Origin: Pyxicephalus adspersus | Taxonomy: Eukaryota > Chordata > Amphibia > Anura > Pyxicephalidae | Length of the DNA stretch: 64,000 nt | Assembly: GCF_032062135.1 (NCBI RefSeq) | Contig: NC_092866.1 | Coordinates: 28,083,795 to 28,147,794 of the forward strand | Direction: 5' to 3' | In this document: positions 35,454-46,681 of the stretch, in pieces | Layout of the letters: each line of letters begins with the position of its first letter | Numbering within the stretch: the stretch's first letter is position 1 | Notes under the pieces: model-generated | Databases searched by the model: none | The model's input: the letters and a program-made list of their open reading frames with translations, nothing else | What the model was told of the DNA's origin: nothing | Position numbers and translations under genes: made by a program

Positions 35454-38077
35454 GGTTGTATGATTGCATGCTTTGAATTACCTTAAAGCCTTCATTAGCT
35501 GGTAATTGGAGTTAATTGGATAATTGGTAAAAAAAAAGTTGGACTGTTTACAATTGTATGCTATACATAGCTTCCAGGTCTTTGTTCTGTGTAGTATTAT
35601 TTACCCTTTGGGCCTTAAGTTAAAACATTTATTGTTTTTATTTCTGCTCCACACCAAAATAAAAAAAAGGTTATTGAACTTTTTTGTGGGTAAATAAATT
35701 GTTCTGGTAGCATGCACGTTTGGGGAAATAATGGATTATTTTTGTTAAATATTTCTAAATAAGCAATGTGTATATTTTAGCTAGTATGGTCTGTTATTTG
35801 CAAAAGCATTCTAAACTGCCTTTTTTCCCTGTAAAACATCAATAAAAAAACAGACAAAACATATCAACTAAGTACTTTCCTCCAGACTAATTTCTAAACT
35901 GAGATGTGTATTGGGAGTCATTAGCATGCATTTGGGTAAAGGCGGAGAAGGCTGTATGGCAAGGAGGAAATGTCCCTTTAAAAAACCCTTTTTTAATCCT
36001 TCCTGCCCCCTGCTCTTGTAAAGTGTCTGAATACACATCTATTCATTAACACATTTACAGTTTCACTGTCACACAACCATTCAGTTCAATTTATTTGATT
36101 GTTCATTTACATATGTTGTTGTTTTACTTTGTACCTGGATTTTAACTTTTATATATATATATTAGATTCCTTTTAATATCAGATTCTTCTCTTCCATTGT
36201 TTACTGTGAAAATGATTGATAACTGTTTATATTGTCCATTAAATATATACATACTGTACACTGTACGCTTTGCAGGCTCGTTAAATCTGTGCTAATTTTC
36301 CCAGTGCTACATCTTGTACAATCCACTTTCACACCCTAAGACCCATGAGACCCCGTATCTATTTTCTAGGATGTCCATGGGGACAGATGCTATAATAAAT
36401 AGTATAATTTTGTTAAATAATGAAAGTAATATATGTTCACAAAATGTGTCTCTACTTAGGTAAGTTGTGAGTGGTGATGAATCTGACACTCTGCTGAACT
36501 GGAGATCTCTTGCAATGCCACGAATTGCCTTTGAACTCCTATACCAAGATTGGATTTCGTCTGAATCCTACATCCTGGAATCATGAGTTGGACAAGCATT
36601 ATTAAGGCTTCGTACTTTAAAAACAGCCCTGCTTTTCAGGAAGTTTAAGTGATATGCTTTGGTGGTATTTCTATACCAGTTATCGCTGTATGTGTCACTA
36701 AACAGTAAAAGTTTTTAACTGAACATATTCAGCAAAAGAATGTTTGCAAAGAGGTGTGGATTTGCGTCCAATGTGTTTCCTTGTCATACAAATTTAACTT
36801 AAATGTGGTCCAGAACTGTTGTGTAGATCTCATAAAGTGTACATTAACTCATTTCTTTCTTTTAAACTATAATTTGTTTATTCTGTCAGTTGGTGGTTTT
36901 GTCAGTTATTCAATTACTCTGTTATTATAGCTTTTTATTTCATATAACTGAAAGATGGGAGCAACAGCCAAAGTCAATGTGCATTGTTAGACATGGACAG
37001 GCTTACTGTCAGAAATGACTGTAAATGCTGCCTTCCAGACACAAAAGGAAAAAGAAAGAAACTTCAGTGGTAAATATGAACAGCACATTTTAAAAATAAA
37101 TAATAATATTATATTACTGATTTATTACTTGCCAGGAGAAGTTGATGATCCCGAATGGTTACTTAAACTTTTCACTGTCTAACATAAACTTCCAAAAGAT
37201 AGTTGTTTTTGTTTTGATCCACAATACTTGATAAAAATCCAACATGGCTAATGTTTATATCCGATAAAATTGATTGGAAGGATTTAATTTTAATTTTTTT
37301 TAACTTTGTGGAGCATTCTGGCCATTTTGGATGATGCTGTCCGATAGGGCTAAGAGAACTTTCTAAAGGTTGATCCAAACCAGCACAAACATTTTTTTTT
37401 TACTTGGTGTGCTCATTGGCTCTGACTTTGGTAATGATACAATCTACATCTTACATTTTCTAGCACCTGCTGTCCTATCAAAAATTGTGTAAAACAAACT
37501 TGTATTTTTACAAAAGTATCAAATTAGTGGATGCATGTGATTGGTGGATGCAAACTGTATTTTCAGTAAAGTTGCATAATTACTTTTAGGAACTAAGACT
37601 TTTGAACCTTTTGTTCCTGCTCTTCCTTTTCCATGATGTTAGATGAAACAAGATAACTTTAAAATCCATCAAATTAAGATGTTCTCTCAACTGCTCCTAT
37701 TCAAGTGAAAGGGGATGGTTAGGGGATGGTTGTACGATGGTTTGCGGCAGCGGATGCTGATCACAACATGTTGCTTTCAGCTGCCCTTGAGTCACTTGAT
37801 TACAACCGCCTTCAACTGTAGCTCACAGCGGTTGGGAAACGGTTGTGGTTGCTGCTGGGGAACTGGGAAAAATCTATTAAATGCCTGAAAGCATTGAACC
37901 GCAGCAAACTGCAACCTCAACTGCACTAAACTGCATGACACAGAGGTTGCATGGGATTGAGCATGAACTTCTTCAGGTGGCAATTGGATGTCTATAAGGT
38001 CTATTCAATATAAAGCTCAACATACTGAAAAATTGATTTGCAGGCAACATAGCACGTGCAGTTAGGATGTATATCTA
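35454..38077. other. Intergenic; candidate enhancer words near 35.9 kb
   Basis: No gene. A 130-bp stretch (35880-36010) of less AT-rich, non-repetitive sequence holds clustered factor motifs (separate entry). Confidence 0.5.
35883..35931. promoter_or_regulatory. Possible Nodal/POU-responsive element
   Basis: A SMAD-type CAGAC (35883), a FoxH1-type TGTGTATT (35905-35912) and an octamer-like ATTAGCATGCAT (35920-35931) lie within 49 bp, about 7 kb upstream of foxa4. The motifs are short, and the functional reading is inference from motif knowledge and from the known activin/Nodal inducibility of frog foxa4. Confidence 0.2.
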
Positions 38078-38208
38078 GGGCTTTATTTATAAAATGGGAA
38101 ATATGACATGCCTGAAAATCTTCCAGGTCCATGTGTTTCAATAGTAATTGATTCCCTCCAGGAATGTTTGAGGGAATGTCAGATTTGCTGTTTTTATAAA
38201 TGGAACCC
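38078..38208. mobile_element. Short MITE, GGG(G)CTCTATTTATAAA type
   Basis: Left GGGCTTTATTTATAAAATGG, right 'tttttataaatggaaccc' inverted. Same family as 43989-44112. Confidence 0.75.
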
Positions 38209-39048
38209 TTAAAGTTAATGTTAACTTGTACTCTTATAAAATTGTAAATTTCATTTACTAGATAGTGTTAGAAGCCATGACAATGATGAGCAAAGCGCAT
38301 TTACACATTGTCTTCAGTTTGCTTCAGTATTATATTTGTATAATTTTTTTTCCCAACCTATGGTCACAATAACAAAATGCCGCAATAGATTTTCATTTTT
38401 TTAAAAATAACACAAGACAAATAGATTGGGGAGGTGGTTGATGCTTTATAGATAGGTCTGCAGTTTTGTGGTTTAACTTTTATTACTGGGGCGTCTGTGT
38501 ATTAAGTGACAGTCTAGCTCTCACTGTGCCCTCCGCCTTCGCATCCATGGCTGGAAGAGGTCTGCACATATAAAGGCCCCCTGTGGTCCTGCTAATTTTC
38601 TGTATTCAGGAAGACCCCATAATGCTGATTTGCTCAGTGGGAAGCCATTAGGAGCCCATACAATGACTGAAAACCTTTTCCATTCAATTAGGATGAATTT
38701 AAACAGCTGGGTGATGTGTGAGGCAGCAGTGATGAAAATGCTTCCTCTTGTCGTTTTTTAACCTTCCTTCTATTACTAGATCAAGTTTTTCATACAGTTC
38801 ATCTGGTCATTAAGACATGATACCCTAACTTGTTAATCTGTCCTTTCATTTCACCCATTACAAACTTTGAGAACATACTTTCTTTACAGTAGAAATGACA
38901 TTTACCATTAAACTGAAGTTTAGCTAATACACACGAAGGTGGGTCACTGTCTGAAACTTTGGCATTAAACTAAGCAAAAAGATGATTGTACTTTCATGGA
39001 TGAATACCTTGCTAACATCTATAGGCAGCCAAAGTAGATAAAAACTTA
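38209..39048. other. Intergenic, no gene seen
   Basis: No repeat recognised. The 38510-38760 part is less AT-rich than its surroundings and could be conserved non-coding DNA, but nothing diagnostic is visible. Confidence 0.4.
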
Positions 39049-39331
39049 GGCTATATACACACATCATATGACTCTCATCTGAGACAAACTTTAGAGCTGG
39101 TCTCAAGCGAAAATCTGACATGTGTGCAGCAGTCCTTCCAATGTTCTGGTGAATTTATTAACGACGGCTGTTCACTCCATGTGCTGCTTGCCCGTTCTCT
39201 CCTCTCCTCTTCAATGAACAGAACATTGCTGTGTGTACAATGCTTGTTCATTCATCTGTCACTAGAAATGATCAAGAAAGATAATTTCCAGGGATGATCC
39301 TTCAAGACCCACTGGATGTCTATATGGAGCT
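39049..39331 (+). mobile_element. Family A1 MITE, diverged
   Basis: TTA (39046-39048) then GGCTATATACACACATC; body with 'gaacattgctgtgtgtacaa'; ends 'gtctatatggagct'. Represents a diverged A1 subgroup with 22092 and 25326. Confidence 0.8.
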
Positions 39332-41384
39332 TTTTAAACTTGTGCCCAAAAACGGCAGGGTTTGAATCTCCAAGAAGGGCAAAGCAAATGGTTTTGGATC
39401 TTTATAGCTTATTACTTGCACTACAGGAACTACTGTACAAGGCTTTTGGGTAAAAAAAAGCAGTTTAACCTAAAAAAAACCTTAATTCAAGGTCCTGTCA
39501 ATATTACATAAAGGCAAAATACAGCCAAAACAAATGGTAACTTTTAAATACCCCCCCTAAAAAACAACAGATTTTTAAGGGAATATTTGACACAAATGTT
39601 TTTATTTAAAATATTAATATATAATATATAAACTTAATAAACTTAATACTTAAATATATAAACTATAATATTTTACTAATAGATTTGTATTCTATAAATG
39701 TTCAAGGACAGAGCTAAAGGACATAAACTGCACTGTTGCAGGCGAAAAAAAGAACTGCAGATGTACTGTTGGATTGGCCTAAGCTCTGAATTTTAAAGTA
39801 ACTCCGAGCAATCTGGATGTTTATTAGAATGTCAGGAAATGTAACTTTTTTACGCATCAATAGTTTGAAAAAAAAACTGAAGTTGTACTTTTGGCCAGAA
39901 AGGGTTCTCAATAATAACTAAACAAAAACATTGTGTGCCCAAAAAAGCTAATATTAATAAAAAGTACATGTATCGAACTAACTAACCCTAGTCTCTCACT
40001 TTTGAAGTTTGCTTTCCTTATCCTTTCTTGGTCCTTTTGAACATGCTGGCCATAGTTCAAAGGCTATACAGTGCATTATGATTTAGGAAAGCCTAAGAAG
40101 AAATTACTTGGACCATGAACATCTGTAGTAGCGATCACCTAAATAAAAGCTGAAGATTGCTAAAAAAAAAGCAAGCTTTTGAAATTGCATATTTGTATTT
40201 ATTTGATTTTATTGATTGAGTTTGCATCTGCTTTATTTTTCAAATCTGTGCAATGAGATAGATGAAGTACCTACAGAGACCTAATGTTCCTTTAATTGTC
40301 CTGTGATGCAAAATAGCCCAACCTAAGAGTGTCAGATGAGCTGTGAAGATGCTGACAGGTTTAACACTCTCTTTACCTGATTATTTAAGGTATTTGTAGA
40401 AATCCGCAAACAGAACATAACTTGTGCATAGAGCCTATCTGCCTACTTCAAAGGTAACAACAACAAGGTGTGCTCTGTTTAAATGACATACAGATTCATT
40501 TAAAAAAAATCAGTAATATATTTTTAGATTTAGCTACTGCTGACATCCATGAATATTTTACACAACAAAAACAAAATAAACATGTCATCTACAAGTCCTA
40601 AAAAACAAATTTTCTTTTATTTATATATGGGTTTCATTGACAAATGGGTAAAGCTTTTTAAGCAATGGCAATAAAAACGGTTCCTTGAGGGGTGTGTGCA
40701 GTGCAAATGACAAGGCCTAAACCTTTGGGAACTGCAGGTCAGTTTAACAATTTCAGTCACAAAAGCCAATTGCATCTCACCATGCTTAGATATAATAGGA
40801 ATCAAAAAGTAGCTCGAGAGGTACCTGGACTGTGGGATTTTTAAACCTATCCTATAATGGCAATTCTCGTCCATGGGACCCCAATGTTCCTCCAGTAGTT
40901 GTTAGGGAATCCTTATACCGTGGCTGGTTGACCTCAATTTAAAGACTCTGAAAAGTTCTGCCACCCGCACCACTTGGTGGATCCAACTGCTTCTATAAAA
41001 ACTCAGACATTATAAGATCTAAAATGTGGTATAGTCTCCAATTCCTGATATTTTAAATTTTCATTGCAAATTTGGTTCCCTTCCTATTGGCAGACTAATG
41101 ATAGCGAGTAATTCTGCTTACCTCTGCTTAAAAGAAAACTTTTGCACTATAAATGGTTTCATAGATAAATGGGGAAAGTGATCAATATTATGTAAACAAT
41201 CTTGGTGCATCATTATGGTGTAAATCCTTTTGTTTACTTCTGCATAAACTGCAGCATGTGAATGTTTCTCCTTGCTACCATAAGTCAGTCATGGGTACCA
41301 TTGTGGTCAATTGCTAGACCTAAATTTGTTCAATTGTGGGGTTCTCCAGTGACAAGTGTAAAAAAAATATAGGAGACATTGAGG
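39332..41384. other. Intergenic, no gene seen
   Basis: AT-rich, no coding region or repeat recognised. Confidence 0.55.
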
Positions 41385-41572
41385 ATGGCAAGCTTTCCTG
41401 CACTCTCTCCCCCTTCACTTCCATTACGATCGTTTGTTGTCCATTGTCCATGGATCCCCCAGGACGGTCGTTCAGAGATGGACGTCAAGCACTGTACGCA
41501 TGCAAGATTCTCATCTGATATCGTCTTTAAACCGATTATCATACAAGAACCATTGCACTTGTGTACCTGGCC
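41385..41572 (-). mobile_element. Family A1 MITE, truncated
   Basis: 'cactctctcccccttcactt', 'ccattacgatcgtttgttgt' and the end 'cttgtgtacctggcc' followed by TTA (41573-41575). One end is missing. Confidence 0.88.
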
Positions 41573-41577
41573 TTAGT

Positions 41578-42337
41578 GGGCTGTCAGTGCTTTAATTTAT
41601 TTACATTTTTAATGTAATTGACCATATTCATATAATAAGGTTTTGTGACAAACTGTTTTACTAATAATGTTATTTCAGCACTGATTTCTATATTTTTATT
41701 TACATTTATAATTGAGTAATCCCAAGGTGCAGTGCCTCCCATGCAAACCTTTCTGATACAGGTGAGGAAATCTCACCTGGAGCAGTAGGTGGTAAGAGAT
41801 CTGTTAGATAGCAGATAAATTAGGACATATTTTCTTTTGTTTCTTTGCAGAACTTAAGATATGTAACATTGTATTTAAATGTTCTATGTGAATATAACCT
41901 ATTGTTCTAAACTATTAGACCCTTTGGTGTGAAATAAGCTGTGCGGAGGCTAAGAAGCAGTGTCCATCAATTGGATTACTCAACAGGATGTCCTCCCTGT
42001 AAATCTAAATACTGCCTTTAATAACCGCTGTAATTCAAATGCCTCCACTACAGATATAAGCCTAGCATTTTTTCATTTGCTTCATATAAATCAGTTATTG
42101 ACACTAATAAGTAAATCACATACAAACTTAAGGAAATGATTTAGTCTTGAGGTTGGAACTCAAACACTCTCCAATATGTTTTATACTGTATTCCAAATAA
42201 TCCACCAGGCTGTCGACTGAGCCTGCATACCACCATTGTTGGCTTTTGAAATGATATATCTGAGCCTAATAGGTTATCTAGACCAATAAACATTAAGATT
42301 AAGCATTTAAGCAAACTAAATTATTTATTTAAAACAG
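41578..42337. other. Intergenic, no gene seen
   Basis: Upstream of foxa4; no recognised feature. Confidence 0.5.
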
Positions 42338-42610
42338 ATATATTATCCATATAATTTCTTATTTGTAACAGTTACATTGTGGTCTCCTTGGAAGTCAAAT
42401 ATAACCAAATATAGGTCCAATAGGGTAATAGGTGATTAGCTTGTCTGGTAAGGATGAACACCACACCTTGTAGGCCCTTTTGTAAAGATCATCATCATTC
42501 GGACTTCATGATGGTCAAGGGAAGGTTCCATTTAATGGGACCTTCAATACAAAAAAATGTCTGAAAATGTAGAAACAGGAAGACATCATGGACAATACAT
42601 TTCTAGAATG
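42338..42610 (+). repeat. Direct repeat R, copy 1 (5' of foxa4 exon 1)
   Basis: About 270 bp that recur in the same orientation in the foxa4 intron (44349-44617). Shared blocks include 'gttacattgtggtctcc', 'ataaccaaatatagg', 'agcttgtctggtaaggatga', 'acaccacacc' and 'catggtggtcaagggaaggtt'. I estimate 80-85 percent identity by eye. No inverted ends noted. Confidence 0.88.
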
Positions 42611-42864
42611 TAAATGCCACCATGACCCTATATCCTTGTTGATGGGGAACTCCTTGATCCTATTAGCATTTTGATGAGACAGACTGGTGATTAAAAAAGG
42701 ATAGGCGGTGTGTGTGAATGAAAGCAATCAGGGGGGTACAAGTAACTTCCTTTGTCCCAAACTGATTTGGCTCTGCAGGTAGCCAGTGGAGAGGTCACAG
42801 TGAAATTGAGAAAAAGGGGTGGAGACCTAAAGGAGGACAGGTCTATTCAAATGTGGGGTTTGCC

Positions 42865-42891
42865 TTTAAATTTCTTCTGACTTTGATTCAC
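42865..42891 (+). promoter_or_regulatory. Candidate foxa4 promoter/leader-exon boundary
   Basis: TTTAAA (42865-42870) sits about 145 bp 5' of the foxa4 ATG and could act as a weak TATA. CTTTGAT (42881-42887) matches the TCF/LEF core in reverse. TTCTTCTGACTTTGATTCAG-like sequence ending CAG (42891-42893) could instead be a splice acceptor if a non-coding leader exon exists, as in other FOXA genes. Sequence alone cannot decide. Confidence 0.25.
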
Positions 42892-43011
42892 AGGGACACA
42901 CACTTGGATTCTACACTGGAGGAATCATCCGTGCTACAGCAGCAGTGGATTGGTGGCCATCTAAATTCTCTTAAGGGAGTGGGAGACACATCAATAATCA
43001 ACATTCAGACT

Positions 43012-43080
43012 ATGCTTGGTAGAGTCAAGCTGGAAATGAAAGACTCAATGGACTGGCACTCAATCTACGCAGAAAGTGAG
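43012..43080 (+). CDS. foxa4: foxa4 coding exon 1
   Basis: Codes for 23 residues, MLGRVKLEMKDSMDWHSIYA then ESE. This matches the conserved FOXA N-terminus (ML-x-VK-x-E-x-x-D-W-x-x-Y-x-E). The exon ends GAG followed by a consensus donor GTAAGT (43081-43086). Phase 0, joining the valine codon at 44692. The short conserved N-terminal block encoded in its own exon is the standard FOXA gene layout. The ATG at 43012 is chosen because homology starts exactly there, although the open frame continues further upstream. Confidence 0.93.
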
Positions 43081-43988
43081 GTAAGTTACATGCCAACCTA
43101 TAAGGTTCACTACATTTTGTAGTATTGTTATAACTACATATATTTGGCTGATCTCCAAAAAAGTGTGATTCTAGATACTGCCAGACAATATTTTGTAATG
43201 CCTATATTGTATACATGTTGTTGGGAAAAAACAATCAATATATATTGTTTTTTTGGTAATAACTAAACTAATGTGTAGGAGACTCCCTTATTTTTGAAGA
43301 TTGCAGACCACACATGGCCCAGGTAGAATATTCAAATAAGAACTTTTGTAATGCTATGGAAAGAACACTTCATTATTTTTGGCCTTAATTACTTTTAGGA
43401 AACACCAATATTTTACAAACTATACTAGTTTTGTACTATGTTTTGTCTATTAACATATACAGTGCATGTGTATGACTAGTAAATAGGTTTTGAATTGTTC
43501 AGGTAAATATTGTTTATATATTACTTTATAGTGAATATTTCAGTAAATAGGCATTAGATTTCTTCAGCTATTTTTGGCTAATGCTTATGTAGCTTTTTGT
43601 TGATTGTAAAATATATATAACACTTTTTAGAAACACTGATATCCTGGTATGCCAGGCTTGTAAATGCTGGAGGACAAAATATTGCATTGCATATTGCATT
43701 CCACTGCAATTTACATGTGGTTTGTGAGGGGGAAAGACTAAGCTTAGTAGGCAATTAAACGTCATTGTTATTCAACACTTGTCTGAAAAGTACAGGTTCA
43801 TTATGAATGCTTAGGTATAGACGAAAGGAAGTGCTTCTTTGTGGAGAGTGTAATCCTTTTATGTATATTACTGCCAACAGGAAAGGTGTACAGTGATGCT
43901 AAATATCTGTGAATTCACAATACAGCAACACTGAAACAAGTATACAATACTATTAAATGATTTTGATCCTAAAAGTCTAATAAACTAT

Positions 43989-44112
43989 GGACTCTTTTTA
44001 TAAAACAAGGAATCACACATTCCTTGGTGGCAATCTTTCAGATCCATGTGTTGATTCCCACCATGGAATATTGGAAGGTATGTCAGAATCCCTGATTTAT
44101 AAATAGAGCCCC
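43989..44112. mobile_element. Short MITE in foxa4 intron
   Basis: Left GGACTCTTTTTATAAAACAA, right 'gatttataaatagagcccc' inverted. Same family as 38078-38208. Confidence 0.78.
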
Positions 44113-44348
44113 ATATGTAAAAAAATGTGGCAATCTTTAGGTTGACATTTTGATTACTCTGAGAATTTTATTGTTTCTAGCTTTACAAAAGTATGTAAAA
44201 ATTGTTGGTATTTTTTTTTCCTGGATAGTAATTGTAAAAAGACTGACATGCATACAATCCAATCATATTTTTGCAGCTAGATTGTCCAGGTAGTTTTAGT
44301 TTAAATGTTTATAATCAATTGAAGCAATGTGAATTGAATTATGGAATA

Positions 44349-44617
44349 AAATATATTATCTATATAATTTGTTATTTCTGTTACATTGTGGTCTCCTAAG
44401 AAGTTACATATAACCAAATATAGGTACAATATGGTTTTAGTTGATCAGCTTGTCTGGTAAGGATGAACACCACACCTGGTAGGCCATTTTGAAAGGATCA
44501 TTAGGACTGTAAACTTCATGGTGGTCAAGGGAAGGTTCAATTTAATGTGACCTTTATACAAAAAAGTCCCAAAATGTAGAATAAGGAAGACATAATTGTC
44601 AATACAATTCTAGAATT
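44349..44617 (+). repeat. Direct repeat R, copy 2 (foxa4 intron)
   Basis: Second copy of the repeat at 42338-42610, same orientation, about 2.0 kb downstream; the two flank exon 1. It ends about 75 bp before the exon 2 acceptor. Confidence 0.88.
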
Positions 44618-44691
44618 TATTCTACAGTTTATGTATTGGATATAATTAAATATAACATGTAATTTTATTATCTCTCTGTTTATTTTACTAG

Positions 44692-45813
44692 GTATATCCT
44701 GGAATACCTAACATAAATAATGGCCTTCAAAACAATACCTTTTTGTCCAGTGAGGTCTCATCTGTAACTCCAACTATGACCTACATGAACAACACAATGG
44801 CGGGGCCTGTAAACAGTATCCAGAACAATCTGAGCTCTTTGAACTCTATAGCCCAAAATATGGGAGGCCCAGCTTCATCTCCAGCATCTTGTTCTCCTTA
44901 CCCCATGGGCTATTGTCAAGGAGAAACAGAGTTTCAGAGAGATCCTCGAACCTACAGGAGGAATTATTCCCATGCCAAACCTCCCTATTCCTACATTTCT
45001 CTTATAACAATGGCCATCCAGCAGTCCCCAAACAAGATGATGACACTGAACGAGATCTACCAGTGGATCATTGACCTTTTCCCTTACTACAGACAAAATC
45101 AGCAAAGGTGGCAAAATTCTATTCGTCATTCTTTGTCATTTAATGACTGTTTTGTTAAAGTTCCACGCTCCCCAGAGAAACCAGGAAAAGGTTCCTATTG
45201 GACTCTTCACCCAGATTCTGGAAACATGTTTGAAAATGGATGTTACTTGAGAAGACAAAAGAGGTTCAAGTGTGAAAAGTCCAGGAACGGGGATTCAGAA
45301 AAAAAACCTAGCAAACCTGGAGATGAGATGTCTGTTGGCTTGAGTGCATCTCCATCTGTTTATGATGAGAGTTCCTCTTCAGACTCTCCAAAAAATGCAA
45401 ACAGTGGTGATAGAGACTCTTCAGTGGCAATCGCACAACTAAATGGGGCTTCACCAGCCGGCTTGAGCCCAAACACTGAACAAGGTGGGTCTTCATCACA
45501 GCTTTTATACCCAATGAGTCTTTCCAGTGACAATTATCTTGGAATGGTAGGAGAAGATGCACAGATGAAGCATGAGTCATTTGCTGGGAGGCATCCATTC
45601 TCTATCACTCAACTTGTGTCTTCTGAACATGCACATACATACTCCAGTAAAGTTGATATGTGTCCAACCACAGATCATTTTGCTCACTACCATAATTACA
45701 ACTCTGAATATCATAACATGACTTCCAAAAATGTAATGGACATGCCATCATCTTCTAATGATACAAGCTACTATGCTAATATGTATTCCAGACCTATTCT
45801 TAGTTCTTTGTAA
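44692..45813 (+). CDS. foxa4: foxa4 coding exon 2 (forkhead transcription factor)
   Basis: FOXA-class pioneer transcription factor; in frogs foxa4 (pintallavis, XFKH1) acts in the organizer, notochord and floor plate. This exon gives residues 24-396 of a 396-residue protein, close to the ~399 recalled for Xenopus. It starts [11 protein letters not shown]. Then come an N-terminal Ser/Asn/Met-rich activation region, the segment [20 protein letters not shown], and the forkhead domain at about 118-216 ([18 protein letters not shown], recognition helix [20 protein letters not shown], wing region [13 protein letters not shown]). C-terminal FOXA regions: [10 protein letters not shown] (about 323-335, Groucho/TLE-binding-type FSI motif) and the end [48 protein letters not shown] and the ILSSL end are foxa4-type rather than foxa1/2/3-type. 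The stop TAA is at 45811-45813. Intact, no frameshifts. Confidence 0.96.
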   Translation, partial: VYPGIPNINNGLQNNTFLSSEVSSVTPTMTYMNNTMAGPVNSIQNNLSSLNSIAQNMGGPASSPASCSPYPMGYCQGETEFQRDPRTYRRNYSHAKPPYSYISLITMAIQQSPNKMMTLNEIYQWIIDLFPYYRQNQQRWQNSIRHSLSFNDCFVKVPRSPEKPGKGSYWTLHPDSGNMFENGCYLRRQKRFKCEKSRNGDSEKKPSKPGDEMSVGLSASPSVYDESSSSDSPKNANSGDRDSSVAIAQLNGASPAGLSPNTEQGGSSSQLLYPMSLSSDNYLGMVGEDAQMKHESFAGRHPFSITQLVSSEHAHTYSSKVDMCPTTDHFAHYHNYNSEYHNMTSKNVMDMPSSSNDTSYYANMYSRPILSSL

Positions 45814-46217
45814 ATGAAAAAAAAATGTTTTATGTTGAGATGTTTTATTTAAACCCTATCAACGTATATACCAAAGGACAGGAGTACAGGAATTAGGAGA
45901 CTCGGCCATTAAAATTCTAGAATGAGATCGTATTCAAACTGTGCCATTTCCAATCAAACTGTTTGTGGAAAAAAAATGTTAAATACAGAAGTCAGAACAG
46001 TTTACTGTGGCACGGTATTCCAATATTTGGGGTAAAAGTACATGCTTTAGAACTTGTTTTAACGTACCCCCTATCATAAAATGTCAGCTTTTTAGTTGTA
46101 TTTTAAATTTCATACATTTCTAGAACTTTTACTGTCCAAAATATAGTCAGATGAAGACTGATCTGTGAATCAACATATTTGCACTATACTTTTTGGGTCA
46201 TTACAAAAACAAACTAT

Positions 46218-46520
46218 AGGCTAAGTGTACACAGACTATTTCAGTAACATTTAAACTGAGCGTTAACACATGTTTGAAACTCCCATTCAGTCAAATGGGC
46301 CAGTTCACACTAGAGTATTTTCTTGGTGGGCTGTAAAGAAACGCACCCTGCAGTGCTTTGGAATATGTAAAATTAGGTCAGTGTAGACTTGGCCCAAGGC
46401 AGTGAGTGATACTAGTACTGGTACTATTCATTCACTATAGGGCTGCCATAGCGAGACGCTACATGTAAGCTAACATTACAATGTAGTGTCTCACCAAGAG
46501 GCGTGTGAATTTAGACTTAC
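46218..46520. mobile_element. Probable MITE in foxa4 3' UTR
   Basis: 'taggctaagtgtacacagac' at the left and 'cgtgtgaatttagacttac' at the right, with interior 'gggccagttcacactagagt', give a weak inverted-end pattern. Words such as 'ttcacact' recur in other frog repeats (13738, 618). Family not assigned. Confidence 0.4.
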
Positions 46521-46524
46521 TGTG

Positions 46525-46526
<2 letters not shown>

Positions 46527-46558
<32 letters not shown>
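46527..46558. repeat. (AT)n microsatellite
   Basis: About 32 bp of alternating AT inside the foxa4 3' UTR. Confidence 0.95.
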
Positions 46559-46562
<4 letters not shown>

Positions 46563-46675
46563 TCAGTATTTCATTGAACTTCTTTTTATGCTTTTAAAAA
46601 GTACCTTTTATATGCTGCTCGTTTTATATGGATGTTTGTGCTTCTGAAAATTAATATATTTACATTTGTTTAAAA

Positions 46676-46681
46676 AATAAA
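46676..46681 (+). terminator. foxa4: Poly(A) signal of foxa4
   Basis: AATAAA, followed within about 15-25 nt by the GT-rich 'tctctggtgtttgttc' (46689-46704), a typical downstream element. Cleavage expected near 46690-46700. Confidence 0.65.

Larger units (their letters stand above)
43081..44691 (+). other. foxa4: foxa4 intron
   Basis: Donor GTAAGT at 43081; acceptor 'tctctctgtttattttactag' ending at 44691. 1611 bp, phase 0. Contains a MITE (43989-44112) and direct repeat copy R2 (44349-44617). The start of a forkhead reading frame before 44692 is excluded by the acceptor and by homology beginning VYPGIPN. Confidence 0.92.

Noticed and set aside
44692..45813. Identification as foxa2 or foxa1
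   Set aside because: N-terminal exon (MLGRVKLEMKDSMDW), PMGYCQGE…[12 protein letters not shown] and the ILSSL terminus fit foxa4. The foxa1/2 poly-Ala/Gly-Met N-terminal regions and MNSS ending are absent.
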